Shown piece by piece: positions 16,518 to 24,832 of a DNA stretch of 38,045 nt. The stretch comes from a bacterium (lineage in GTDB: Bacteria; Acidobacteriota; Polarisedimenticolia; Polarisedimenticolales; Polarisedimenticolaceae). The stretch is taken from contig JAAELQ010000150.1 in NCBI GenBank assembly GCA_024226515.1, positions 1 through 38,045 on the forward strand, written 5' to 3'. The position numbers were made by a program, and so were the translations under genes. The notes under the pieces were generated by a model. It was not told the origin of the DNA and searched no databases. It worked only from the letters and a program-made list of their open reading frames with translations. Each line of letters begins with the position of its first letter. Positions within the stretch are counted from its first letter, which is position 1.

Positions 16518-18287
16518 ATGAACTGCCAGCGCAAACTCGAATCGGGATTCGCCGTCGTCAGCGTCATGCTGTTGATGGCGTTGATGGGGTCGATGCTGAT
16601 CGCCTACTTCGCCCTGACCCAGATGGAGCTGGGCGCCACGCGGTCTTCGATGGACAGCACGCGCGGCTACTACGCCGCCGAGGCCGGCCTGAACATTCGC
16701 GCGGAACGCATTCGACGCTCGTTTCTCGGCTATCGCCGACCCTCCGGGACCTCGCCGGACGAGGCGGCGGGGACGCCTTGCCTGCCCGGCAACAGCGGAG
16801 CGGGCAGCTTCCGTTGCGTCGAGCACGACCTCGAGTCGCGCGCGGTCACGACGTTCATCAAGGAGCACCCGCAGAACCCGCGGCGCATGGTCGTTCCGCG
16901 CGGCGAGCGGTTCCAGAACCTCGCGGCGCAGGTCTACGAGTACACGATTCCGTCCGTGGCTTACGGCCGCAGCGGCCGGCCCGAGGCGATCCTCGAGCTC
17001 GAGGTCGAGAGCCGACTGATCCCGCTGTTCCAGTTCGCCGCGTTCTACGGCAAGGACCTCGAGATCCTGCCCGGGCCGTCGATGACGCTCGCCGGGCCGG
17101 TGCACGTCAACGGCGACCTGTATCTCAACGCTCTCAACTCGCTGAACATCCTCGGCCAGGTCACCGCCAGCGGCGACCTGTATCGCGGTCGCAAGGCGCT
17201 GAACGAGTGCGATCGGCAAGATATCCGCGTGATCGACGCCGGTGGGCTGCCGCGCAGCATTCCGGCCTGTCGTGACGTACGTCTGGCGGTGCCGCAGAAG
17301 GACCTCGACGCGTCCCGCGTCCTCGTCGACACCCACGTCGAGCGGCTCGAGATTCCGAGTCCCGACACGCTCAAGCCCCAGGCGGGCCAGCCGTTCTGGA
17401 CCCACGCCGACATGCGCATCGCCATGGACCTCAACGTCGACCCGCCCGAGTTTTCGATCCACCACCCCGACGGCTCGAAGGACTTCGCGGCGACGTCCAA
17501 CCTGCGCGACTGCGACGTGATCCGCTATTCCCACGGGCTGCGCAACGTTCGCGAGAACACGACGATCCGTATGATGAACGTCGACATGGAGGGCCTGCTC
17601 GACTGCGCCGCGGGCTCCTACATCCTCGAGGAAGGGAAGCTGCTCGACGAGGGATCGGACGGCGGCCTCGTATTCCACTTCTCCGTCCAGGGCCCGAGGG
17701 AAGAGGGGATCAACAACTACGGGGTGAAGCTGTACAACGCCGAGGAGCTCGTCTCCAGCAACGGCGGCGCGCCGACCCCCCGAGGACTGACGGTCGTCAG
17801 CGACCAGGCCATGTACCTCCAGGGAGACTACAACTCCGTCAACAAGAAGCCCGCCGCGGTCCTGGCGGACACGATCAACGTGCTCTCCAACGACTGGGAC
17901 GACGCCAACAGCACCGAGGAGCTCGAGGAGCGGATCGCAGCCAACACGGTCGTCAACGCCGCGTTTCTCGCCGGAATGGCGACCACCGGCGACGTCGCGT
18001 TCGAGGGCCCGGGAGGCCAGGATCGAGGAAAATACAACGGCGGACTGGAAAACTACCCGCGAATGCACGAGGATTGGACTGACCGGACGTTGACGTACCG
18101 AGGTTCGTTCGTCAGCCTCAACCAACCGGTTCATGTGAAGGGCCTGTGGGAACTCAGCAGTTACGAGCCGCCGCGGCGCGACTGGAACTACGACACCGAT
18201 TTCAACGATGCAGCGAAGCTGCCGCCGTTGACCCCGCGGTCGGTCTACATGAAGCAGAACATGTTCGTGCGGAAGTTCGACTTCTGA
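16518..18287 (+). CDS. PilX-type minor pilin / DUF4900-like protein
   Basis: A 589-residue protein. The N-terminus, ESG^FAVVSVMLLMALMGSMLI, looks like a PilX prepilin but lacks Glu at +5 (it has V/S there), as PilX proteins often do. It is followed by MELGATRSSMDSTRGYYAAEAGLN, the typical PilX_N/DUF4900 stretch. The body is large and beta-rich; GPVHVNGDLYLNALNSLNIL recalls polymer-forming repeats. The ATG at 16518 was preferred over the TTG at 16503. It is last in the minor-pilin operon. No PilY1 or major pilin gene follows, which is unusual for a complete set. Confidence 0.82.
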   Translation: MNCQRKLESGFAVVSVMLLMALMGSMLIAYFALTQMELGATRSSMDSTRGYYAAEAGLNIRAERIRRSFLGYRRPSGTSPDEAAGTPCLPGNSGAGSFRCVEHDLESRAVTTFIKEHPQNPRRMVVPRGERFQNLAAQVYEYTIPSVAYGRSGRPEAILELEVESRLIPLFQFAAFYGKDLEILPGPSMTLAGPVHVNGDLYLNALNSLNILGQVTASGDLYRGRKALNECDRQDIRVIDAGGLPRSIPACRDVRLAVPQKDLDASRVLVDTHVERLEIPSPDTLKPQAGQPFWTHADMRIAMDLNVDPPEFSIHHPDGSKDFAATSNLRDCDVIRYSHGLRNVRENTTIRMMNVDMEGLLDCAAGSYILEEGKLLDEGSDGGLVFHFSVQGPREEGINNYGVKLYNAEELVSSNGGAPTPRGLTVVSDQAMYLQGDYNSVNKKPAAVLADTINVLSNDWDDANSTEELEERIAANTVVNAAFLAGMATTGDVAFEGPGGQDRGKYNGGLENYPRMHEDWTDRTLTYRGSFVSLNQPVHVKGLWELSSYEPPRRDWNYDTDFNDAAKLPPLTPRSVYMKQNMFVRKFDF

Positions 18288-18318
18288 TCGCAGCCCCGCG
18301 GTCCACGAGGTCGGACAC

Positions 18319-19077
18319 ATGAGCGCGGCGATCCAGAGCCTGTGGATCGGCGGACCCCTCTCGAAGCTCGAACAGCTCTCGATCCGGTCCTTTCTGGCCA
18401 ACGGCCACGATTATCATCTTTACGTCTACGACGACGTAGACAGCGTCCCGTCCGGCGCGGTGTTGATGCACGCCGACGAGATCGTTCCGCGGGACAGGGT
18501 CTTTCGCTATCCGAAGCACGACTCGGTCGCCGGCTTCGCCAACGCGTTTCGCTACAAGCTGCTCGCCGAACGTGGCGGCTGGTGGGTGGATACGGATCTG
18601 ATCTGCCTGAAGCCGTTCGCACTGGCCCACGACATGGTCCTGGCGTCGGAGCGAATCGAAGCTCAGACGTTCCTGTGCAACGCGGTGATCAAGGCTCCGG
18701 CCGGCAGTCCGGTGATGAACTGGAACTGGAAGGTCTGCGAGATGAAGGACCCCAGCAAGCTGCGCTGGGGCGAGACCGGGTCGCAACTGATGACCGCCGC
18801 GGTCAAACGCTTCGAGCTGCAGAAGTTCATCCAGTCCGAGGAAGTGTTCTGCCCCGTCGGTTACCGCGACTGGAAGCGACTGATCGATCCCGACCTGGAA
18901 TTGGGCTTCTCCCGAAGTACGCTCGCCGTTCATTTCTGGAACGAGATGTGGCGGCGCGACGAGCAAGACAAGAACGCCGACTACTCTCCCGCCTGCCTCT
19001 ACGAGCGGCTGAAGCGCCATTACCCCGAGAAAGAGCAACCCGCCGGCCGCCTGGAATCCTCGATCCGCGGGACCTAA
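18319..19077 (+). CDS. Glycosyltransferase with DXD motif (GT32-like)
   Basis: A 252-residue protein. It opens with IQSLWIGGPLSKLEQLSIRS as in capsule/mannosyl GT32-like enzymes. It has GFANAFRYKLLAERGGWWVDTDLICLKPF, the family signature ('..sD..Ryk.L...GG.y.D.D......'), with D91-T92-D93 binding the metal and nucleotide sugar. No transmembrane helix or signal peptide, so cytoplasmic. It lies 31 bp after the PilX-type gene and may be co-transcribed, so it could glycosylate pilins or surface polysaccharide; this is inference from position. GAGGTCGG precedes the ATG. Confidence 0.85.
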   Translation: MSAAIQSLWIGGPLSKLEQLSIRSFLANGHDYHLYVYDDVDSVPSGAVLMHADEIVPRDRVFRYPKHDSVAGFANAFRYKLLAERGGWWVDTDLICLKPFALAHDMVLASERIEAQTFLCNAVIKAPAGSPVMNWNWKVCEMKDPSKLRWGETGSQLMTAAVKRFELQKFIQSEEVFCPVGYRDWKRLIDPDLELGFSRSTLAVHFWNEMWRRDEQDKNADYSPACLYERLKRHYPEKEQPAGRLESSIRGT

Positions 19078-19108
19078 GTTTCCTGGAAGTTCCAGGAGGC
19101 ACTCACAA

Positions 19109-20740
19109 ATGCGTAACATGCGGTTCCCGGTTCTGTTCGTCGTGGTCTGTCTTACGCTCGCTTCGCCGGCCGGTGCCACGGAGCCGGTCGTTCAGTTGCA
19201 CGACGTCACGTTCCCCGAGAAAACACCCGTATCCCTTTCGTTCAAGGCGACGCCGATCGCGCCCGCCGCCAATCTCGGCGCGGACGTCGTGTACCGCAAG
19301 GGCCAGGCTCGAATCGAGTTGAGCTACGAGGCGATCAAGCCGGCAATCCTGTTCGGCGGTGACGTTACCTGTTTCGTCGTCTGGGCCGTGACCCGCGACG
19401 GGAAGGCCGAGAACCTCGGCGAGCTGCTCACCCGCAAGAAGAGCGGCAAGGTCACACTGTCGACCGGTAAGAAACACTTCGCGATGATGGTCACCGCGGA
19501 GTCGTTCTACCTCGCCGGACAACCGTCCGAGCTGGTCGCGTTCTACAGCGCCCCGATCAAGACCGACGTCGTCGACTCGACTCTGTTCGAGTTCACCCGC
19601 TTCGCCCCGGCGCCGCGGCACAACATGGACGCCATCGCGCACCTCAAGTGGGACTCCGACGTCCCGCTGGAGCTGCTCCAGGCACGCAAGGCCCACGAGC
19701 TGGCGCGGAAGAACGACGCCGAGAAGCACGCCGCGCAGATCTTCTCCGAGGCCGACGACGCGCTGAACGGTGCCAACGAGATCGCCACCAGCGCGCCCAA
19801 GAGCCGCGAGCTGCTCGATCAGGCACGCCTGGCCGTCGCGCTGAGCAACGAGGCGTTGAACATCTCGCTCCACCGCATCGAGGCCATCGAGGTCGAGCGC
19901 AAGCTCGCCGAGCGTCGCGCGGAGACCGAGGCCCTGGAGCGGCGCGCTGCGGAAGCCGAAGCCGCCTCCGTCGCGGCGCAGCAGCTGGCCGAGGACGTCC
20001 GCCATCAGCGTGAGCTGGCACAGGCGGAGATCCAGGCCATGCGCGCCGAGAAGACACGGATCGAGAGCTCGATGATCGTGCTGCAGCAGGAGAAAACCAC
20101 GCTGCAGGACGAGTCGTTGCGCCTGCTGCAGGACAAGACCTCGCTCGAGAGCGAGGCGCAGCGCCTGCTCGGCGAACGCGCCCTGCTGGAGCAGGAAGCG
20201 ACGAGACTGCGCGAAGAGAAGGCCTCGCTGGAAACCGAGTCGAAGACGCTGCGTCGGGAGAAGAGCACGCTCGAGACCGCCTCGCTCCGTCTGGCAAGCG
20301 AACGGGACGAGCTGCGGGGACGTCTGCAGTCCGCCCTGTCGCACGTGGCCGACACGACCGATTCGACTCGGGGCCTGGTCGTCAACCTCCCGGACATCCT
20401 GTTCGACGTCAACGACGCGACGTTGAAGACGGACATCAAGATCGTGCTGGCCAAGCTCGCGGGAATCCTGCTGATCAGCGGAAGCCAGTCGGCGATGATC
20501 GAGGGTCACACCGACTCCACCGGCGACGAGTCTCACAACCTCGAGCTGTCGCAGCGTCGCGCCAACGCGGTGCAGGAGTTCCTGCACGCGCAGGGCATCG
20601 AGCAAGGTCGGCTGCACGCCGTCGGTTTCGGACTGCAGAAGCCGATCAGCGACAACGACACGCCGGAGGGTCGTAGCAAGAACCGTCGCGTCGAGATCGT
20701 GATCTCGGAGACGGGCGATACCGTAGCGCTCAACCGCTAA
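19109..20740 (+). CDS. OmpA-family protein with long coiled coil
   Basis: A 543-residue exported protein. Signal peptide 1-23 (ASPAGA). Residues ~24-160 are a beta-rich domain. About 190-400 is a continuous coiled coil with repeating TLQDESLRLLQDKTSLESEA, LLEQEATRLREEKASLETES. Residues ~425-535 are the OmpA C-terminal peptidoglycan-binding domain: ILFDVNDATLK, IEGHTDSTGDESHNLELSQR, GFGLQKPISDN, NRRVEIVI. AGGAGG precedes the ATG. It probably tethers envelope to peptidoglycan. It ends just before a strong terminator, marking the end of the operon. Confidence 0.92.
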   Translation: MRNMRFPVLFVVVCLTLASPAGATEPVVQLHDVTFPEKTPVSLSFKATPIAPAANLGADVVYRKGQARIELSYEAIKPAILFGGDVTCFVVWAVTRDGKAENLGELLTRKKSGKVTLSTGKKHFAMMVTAESFYLAGQPSELVAFYSAPIKTDVVDSTLFEFTRFAPAPRHNMDAIAHLKWDSDVPLELLQARKAHELARKNDAEKHAAQIFSEADDALNGANEIATSAPKSRELLDQARLAVALSNEALNISLHRIEAIEVERKLAERRAETEALERRAAEAEAASVAAQQLAEDVRHQRELAQAEIQAMRAEKTRIESSMIVLQQEKTTLQDESLRLLQDKTSLESEAQRLLGERALLEQEATRLREEKASLETESKTLRREKSTLETASLRLASERDELRGRLQSALSHVADTTDSTRGLVVNLPDILFDVNDATLKTDIKIVLAKLAGILLISGSQSAMIEGHTDSTGDESHNLELSQRRANAVQEFLHAQGIEQGRLHAVGFGLQKPISDNDTPEGRSKNRRVEIVISETGDTVALNR

Positions 20741-20757
20741 CCGAAGAACGCAACCCT

Positions 20758-20796
20758 ACGCCGCCGTATTCGCGCTTCGCGATCGGCGGCGTTTTT
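20758..20796 (+). terminator. Rho-independent terminator after the OmpA-family gene
   Basis: ACGCCGCCG (20758-20766) pairs with CGGCGGCGT (20784-20792). An inner CGCG-ctt-CGCG extends the stem and a run of five T's follows. It ends 18-56 bases after the OmpA-family stop. Confidence 0.9.
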
Positions 20797-20918
20797 GTGT
20801 CCGCGAAACGGTTCGTTCGTGTTAGACTCGCGCAAAACAGGCTCCTCGACACAGCTTCACACCTTTGATTCGATGCTTGCGACGCGACGTCCTGGAGCAA
20901 GTCCAAGGAGGGACCGCG

Positions 20919-21596
20919 ATGCGACGACCATGGACTGCGCTGTCGGCTCTGGTGGCGGCCGTTGCCACCTTCGCATTGTGCTCGTCGCCCGCAGATGCGC
21001 GTCGTGGCATCGCGCTGATCACTCACGGACAGGCGATCGCCGAGATCGGACCGGTCGTCGAAAGCCAGCGCCAGTACGTGCGCGAGGCCACCGGAGCCGA
21101 TGCCGCCGTCGGCTACATCTACGAGTCGTTCGGAGTGTTCTGGCTCGACCTGTGGACGTGGGACGGCCGCTATTGCCTGACGGACGGCGACACGTACTGG
21201 GAGCTGGACGAGACGCAGGCGGCGAGCTTGCTCGGTTCGGGCGCGGCCGGGCCGAGACCTCCCCTGCGCTACTCCTGGCCACCGGGGCTCGTCGTCGCGT
21301 TGGCGCTCGCGCTCGGCTTCGGCGGACATCGAGCTCTGCAGGCGTCGCGCGAGGGCAAGATCCGACGCCTGTTCGAGGATCCGCGCTACCGACGCGCGCT
21401 CGAGATCATGGCCGAACGGAGACAGCGGTCGCACGACGCGCTAGACTCCGACACGACTCGCTCCGTCATCGCGGAGCTGGACGAGGCCGTGTCGTATCTC
21501 TCGAGCCAGGGGATCGCACGGGGCGAGGCCGAGGCGAATCTGCAGGTGATGGTCGACCGGCTCGCGCACGCGGGTCGTGAAGCCGAGGCCGCGTAA
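20919..21596 (+). CDS. Membrane protein of unknown function
   Basis: A 225-residue protein with AAGGAGGG before the ATG. A signal peptide (1-27, ending ADA) is followed by a ~90-residue extracytoplasmic part with aromatic-rich strands (YIYESFGVFWLDLWTWDGRY). There is one transmembrane helix at ~121-137 (PPGLVVALALALGFGG) and a basic, helical cytoplasmic tail. Not recognised as a named family. Another TAGACT -10-like site lies at 20823-20828. The next gene begins 20 bases downstream, so they may be in one transcript. Confidence 0.7.
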   Translation: MRRPWTALSALVAAVATFALCSSPADARRGIALITHGQAIAEIGPVVESQRQYVREATGADAAVGYIYESFGVFWLDLWTWDGRYCLTDGDTYWELDETQAASLLGSGAAGPRPPLRYSWPPGLVVALALALGFGGHRALQASREGKIRRLFEDPRYRRALEIMAERRQRSHDALDSDTTRSVIAELDEAVSYLSSQGIARGEAEANLQVMVDRLAHAGREAEAA

Positions 21597-21616
21597 GATG
21601 ATCCGGAGAGAGCGCG

Positions 21617-23578
21617 TTGTCGGTACTGGTCGTGATCACGGCGGAGTCGGAGGCGGCCGCGCTGACGCGCTACGGCTACTGGCTGGCGCGAGCCCACGAA
21701 AGCGATCTCTCGGTGCTCTACGTGACGTGGGGCACCGAAGAGGGCGAACCGCTCGAGGTGCCGCTCGACGTCGCAGGTGAGGACGCGGTCTGCGAGCTGA
21801 TACGCGGCGCCGTCGACGAGATGCACGAGTCGGCCGGAGCCAAGGCGGCAGCGTCGGCAGCGTCGGCAGCGGATGTAGGCGCCGCCGACGAATCCCCCGA
21901 TCCGTCACCGCCGCTGGCCCTACCGACCGTGCGGCTGCACTCGCTGGTCCACCGGCGACGACGCAACGCCGTCATGCGCCGCATCAAGGCCGACAAGCCG
22001 TCGATCTTGCTGCTCGGTCACCATCGCCGGCACAAACAGGACCGGGCGGATGCGTTGCTCACGCTGAAGCTGTTCGAGGCGGCGCCGTGCACGACCATCC
22101 TGTTGCGGCCCGGGGACTCCGACGGGCGCGTCGTGGAGAACGTCCTCGTCCCCGCCGATCGGAATCGCAACTCAGAGCAGGCGTTGCGCGTCGCGAGCCG
22201 GGTGGTGCGCTGCTCGCACGGACGGCTGTACCCGTTTCACGTCGGCGCCGACATGGGCGATCTGTCCGAGGAGGTCGGCAGCAAGGTGCTCGACCGGATC
22301 GTGCGTCGTGCGGGGCTCGCCGAGCAGGAGCAGGTCAGCACGCGCGTCGTCCTCGGCGACGATGTCGAGGAGGCGATTCGAGAGGAGGCCGCCGAGGGGT
22401 ACGATCTGGTGCTGCTCGGCTCGTCCGACATGCGCTCGATCCGTCGCCGCCTGTTCAAGAGCGTGCCCGACCATCTGCTCAGCGGCCCCACGAGTCTGGC
22501 TGTCGCCGTGGTGCGCGGCAGTCGGCCGTTGCACGACATCCTGACCGAGCGCTTCGAGAGGTTGCTGCATCTCAAGGTCCCCCAGCTCGGACGTAGCGGC
22601 CGCATCGAGCTGTTCGAGGAGCTGCAGACGAAGTCGCGGTGGAGCTTCGACTTCCTGACCCTGATCTGCCTGTCGACGGCGCTGGCCGCCCTGGGGTTGA
22701 TCCAGAACAGCACCGCCGTCGTCATCGGAGCGATGCTGGTCGCTCCGCTGATGACGCCGCTGCTCGGCTGTGGCCTGGCGCTGGTGCAGGGCAATTTGCC
22801 ACTGATCCGGGAGTCGACGCGCTCGATTCTCTACGGCTACTTCTCCGCGCTGGCGATCGGCGTGCTGATGGGTTTCCTCGCACCGATCGAGAAGCTGACG
22901 CCGGAGCTGCTGGCGCGCGGTGGGCCGACGCTGCTCGACATGGGCGTGGGGTTTCTCTCCGGTCTCGCCGCGTCTTATTGTCTGGCGCGCCCCGGCTTGT
23001 CGTCTGCGCTCGCGGGCGTGGCCATCGCGGCGGCGCTCGTTCCGCCGATCGCGACCACCGGTATCTCGATTGCGCTGGGCAACTTCGAGGTCGCTCGAGG
23101 CTCGTCGCTGCTGCTGGGGGTCAACGTCGTGGCGATCATCCTCGGCGCGGCGTTCAGCTTCTACGCGGCGGGGATCCGCGGCAGGCGCGGCGCTTCCAGG
23201 AGCCGAGCGTTGTGGGCCCGGCGTACGTTGCTGGTTCTGGTCCTGCTGGTGGCGATTCTCGCCATACCGCTGGGGTCGGTGCTGGTCTCTCGCGCGCTGA
23301 AGAGCCGGGCGCGCTCGGTCGTGTCGGAGACGTTCCTCAACGAGGTGCGGGAGTTCGTCGCGGCCGACTCCGACGTGCGGCTGATCGGATTTCGGCGGCT
23401 GGCCGAAGACGGGCAGACGGTGATCGAGATCGACGTTGCCGCAACCCACGACACGTCGCCGACTCTGGCCGACGACCTGACGGAGATCGCGCGCCGCTCG
23501 CTCGACGGACCGGTGATGATCCGGGTCTTCGCGCGGACGTATGTCGAGCGGTCGACGCGGCCCGACTCACGGAAATGA
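21617..23578 (+). CDS. Universal stress protein tandem fused to DUF389 membrane domain
   Basis: A 653-residue protein. Residues 1-160 and ~165-310 are two universal-stress-protein-like domains (MSVLVVITAESEAAALTRYG; NVLVPADRNRNSEQALRVAS; LVLLGSSDMRSIRRRLF; PTSLAVAVVR). From about 328, FEELQTKSRWSFDFLTLIC begins the DUF389 (TIGR00341-type) domain with ~6-7 helices and its motifs QNSTAVVIGAMLVAPLMTP and AALVPPIATTGISIA. Function unknown; likely a stress-linked transporter or channel. The start is the TTG at 21617 (after GGAGAGAG). A low-complexity Ala-Ser linker at ~77-93 comes from a 9-bp tandem repeat. The gene ends inside the terminator for the minus-strand RNA. Confidence 0.83.
   Translation: MSVLVVITAESEAAALTRYGYWLARAHESDLSVLYVTWGTEEGEPLEVPLDVAGEDAVCELIRGAVDEMHESAGAKAAASAASAADVGAADESPDPSPPLALPTVRLHSLVHRRRRNAVMRRIKADKPSILLLGHHRRHKQDRADALLTLKLFEAAPCTTILLRPGDSDGRVVENVLVPADRNRNSEQALRVASRVVRCSHGRLYPFHVGADMGDLSEEVGSKVLDRIVRRAGLAEQEQVSTRVVLGDDVEEAIREEAAEGYDLVLLGSSDMRSIRRRLFKSVPDHLLSGPTSLAVAVVRGSRPLHDILTERFERLLHLKVPQLGRSGRIELFEELQTKSRWSFDFLTLICLSTALAALGLIQNSTAVVIGAMLVAPLMTPLLGCGLALVQGNLPLIRESTRSILYGYFSALAIGVLMGFLAPIEKLTPELLARGGPTLLDMGVGFLSGLAASYCLARPGLSSALAGVAIAAALVPPIATTGISIALGNFEVARGSSLLLGVNVVAIILGAAFSFYAAGIRGRRGASRSRALWARRTLLVLVLLVAILAIPLGSVLVSRALKSRARSVVSETFLNEVREFVAADSDVRLIGFRRLAEDGQTVIEIDVAATHDTSPTLADDLTEIARRSLDGPVMIRVFARTYVERSTRPDSRK
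21847..21871 (+). repeat. 9-bp tandem repeat
   Basis: GGCAGCGTC repeated 2.8 times in the first USP domain, encoding an Ala-Ala-Ser-rich linker. A likely slippage site. Keeps the reading frame. Confidence 0.7.
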
Positions 23579-23611
23579 AAAGGGCTCCGATCCCTCAGGA
23601 ATCGGAGCCCT
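23574..23611 (-). terminator. Rho-independent terminator on the minus strand
   Basis: AGGGCTCCGAT (23581-23591) and ATCGGAGCCCT (23601-23611) form an 11-bp perfect stem. Reading minus, the stem is followed by TTTTCATTT. On plus it is followed only by TCATAG, so the useful direction is minus. It overlaps the 3' end of the DUF389 gene. Confidence 0.8.
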
Positions 23612-23860
23612 CATAGTCCGTCTCGGTGGCGTTGGGTTACCCCGTAACTGGGGCCTCCCATAGTGCCACTATTGGCATGTGAGGTTCCCTACGAGGACGC
23701 CACCTCCACCAGACCGTAAGAAATACTGTCCACTTGGATCACCTCCCTTTGCCGGGCGATTCATAAAGTGGAGGGTCCCAACCCTCCCGGTTCCTGGACC
23801 GCCCAAGTCCGTTCCGGAACCGTCGCACGGTCGGCCGCGCGAAGTCTCTATTAAAGTTTC
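23581..23860 (-). ncRNA. Candidate structured noncoding RNA with own terminator
   Basis: In the 365-bp gap between two plus-strand genes, the minus strand carries successive stems: GGTTCC/GGAACC enclosing GGAC/GTCC (about 23822-23790); GGAGGGT-tggg-ACCCTCC (about 23788-23770); CACTT/AAGTG enclosing ATCGCC/GGTGAT (about 23769-23731); GAC-a-GTA/TAC-g-GTC; a long closure GGTGGCGT/ACGCCACC (about 23704-23629) with inner TGCC/GGCA and CCCC/GGGG hairpins; then the terminator. TTGACA (23883-23878) is upstream without a good -10 at 17 bp. I did not recognise tmRNA, RNase P, 6S or SRP motifs. Confidence 0.55.
23689..23733 (-). CDS. Possible 14-codon mini-ORF within the structured RNA
   Basis: GTG at 23733-23731 follows GGGAGGTGATCC at ideal spacing; TAG at 23691-23689. 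Encodes (M)DSISYGLVEVASS. The ribosome-binding stretch is a 13-base perfect complement of the common 16S rRNA tail TTGGATCACCTCC, and is inside the CACTT/AAGTG hairpin. It may be a translated peptide, or merely a 16S-pairing site. Confidence low because the ORF is very short. Confidence 0.3.
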   Translation of the reverse strand: MDSISYGLVEVASS

Positions 23861-23943
23861 CGCTCCGCAACCCTATTTGTCAATCACGGATTCGTAAACG
23901 GGATTGTAAGCTATCGGGGTCTGCCCCCTCTTGGAGACGGTGC

Positions 23944-24825
23944 ATGGTTGTGCGCACGCTCGTGGTGCTGCTGCTGGTCTGGACGGCGTCGGCTCCCGCG
24001 CGGGCCTGGTCGGGAGACGTGCACGTGCTCGTCTGCGAGGGCGCGTGGCAGCTCCTGTCTCCCGCGGCGAAGAAGTTCTACGTGGCTGTGAGGCACGAAG
24101 CGCGGCAGGCCGGACTGCCGTCGGCGGGTCTGTTCGCGCAGTCCTGCCGCTGGCCCGACACGGTGCGCCGCTCGACGCATCGCTCGACGTACGAGTACCA
24201 CTTCATCAACGTGCAGGCCGGAGCGAAGAGCGTCGACGCGGATCGCGACTGCGCGGCGCACGATTGTGCTCCGCGGGCGATCGAGCGTTACACGGCGTAC
24301 CTTCTCGCGCCGGCCGTCGGAGATCGGTCGAAGAAGCGCCGGGAAGAAGCGCTGCGCTTCGTGGGGCACTTCGTTGCCGACCTGCACCAACCGTTGCACG
24401 CCGGATACGCGGAGGATCGCGGAGGCAACACGATCGAGGTGAGCTGGGTCGGCGGCGAGTCGCGCCGGGGGAAGGGGAACCTCCACGCCTACTGGGACGC
24501 TCTCGTCCCGGAGGCCGCCGGGTTCACCGGCGCTCTCGATATCGGCGGCATGCTCCGCCGCATCCCCGCCGCGAAACGCGACGAGTGGAGATCGCTCGAC
24601 GTGTGGAGCTGGACCGACGAGTCGTTCCGCCTCGCGCGTGCCGTCGCCTATACCGACGGCTCCGAGCGCAGGCTGAGATCGGGCGCGCATCTCGACGGAG
24701 AGCATCTCGCCCGCGCGGTGCCCGTAGCGCGCGAGCAGATCCTGAAGGCGGCCGTGCGGTTGGCGCAGCTGCTGGAGGCGGTCGCCGCGGGGACGGACCC
24801 GTTCGCGCCGACGGACTGTCGCTGA
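23944..24825 (+). CDS. Secreted S1/P1-type zinc nuclease
   Basis: A 293-residue protein with a signal peptide of 1-21 cleaved before W22, which would be the invariant N-terminal Trp of the mature nuclease. Zinc-ligand positions follow the P1/S1 pattern: W22, H27 (WSGDVH), D72 (WPD), H86 (EYHFINV), H142 and D146 (GHFVADLHQPLHAG), H152, H181 and D185 (LHAYWD). The fold is a helical, trinuclear zinc phosphodiesterase that degrades single-stranded DNA and RNA to 5'-nucleotides outside the cytoplasm. GGAG precedes the ATG. The next gene, seven bases downstream, is a phosphodiesterase, suggesting joint use of nucleotides. Confidence 0.93.
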   Translation: MVVRTLVVLLLVWTASAPARAWSGDVHVLVCEGAWQLLSPAAKKFYVAVRHEARQAGLPSAGLFAQSCRWPDTVRRSTHRSTYEYHFINVQAGAKSVDADRDCAAHDCAPRAIERYTAYLLAPAVGDRSKKRREEALRFVGHFVADLHQPLHAGYAEDRGGNTIEVSWVGGESRRGKGNLHAYWDALVPEAAGFTGALDIGGMLRRIPAAKRDEWRSLDVWSWTDESFRLARAVAYTDGSERRLRSGAHLDGEHLARAVPVAREQILKAAVRLAQLLEAVAAGTDPFAPTDCR

Positions 24826-24832
24826 TCGCGCC

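Noticed and set aside
23734..23746. 16S rRNA tail-like sequence TTGGATCACCTCC on plus
   Set aside because: The bases before it do not match helix 45 of 16S rRNA, so this is not an rRNA fragment; the complement on minus is more meaningful.
23581..23860. tmRNA, RNase P RNA, SRP RNA or 6S RNA
   Set aside because: Core motifs such as GAGGAAAGTC (RNase P), the SRP GGAAGGAAGCA loop, a tmRNA tag and CCA end, or a single long 6S hairpin with bulge were not found.
23878..23883. Complete sigma-70 promoter for the minus-strand RNA
   Set aside because: TTGACA is perfect, but the best -10 (TTTAAT) is 22 bases away, longer than normal; only the -35 match is noted.
23679..23897. Proline-rich 72-codon plus-strand frame in the gap before the S1/P1 nuclease
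   Set aside because: No ribosome binding site, no family resemblance, and it runs through the opposite strand of the structured element.
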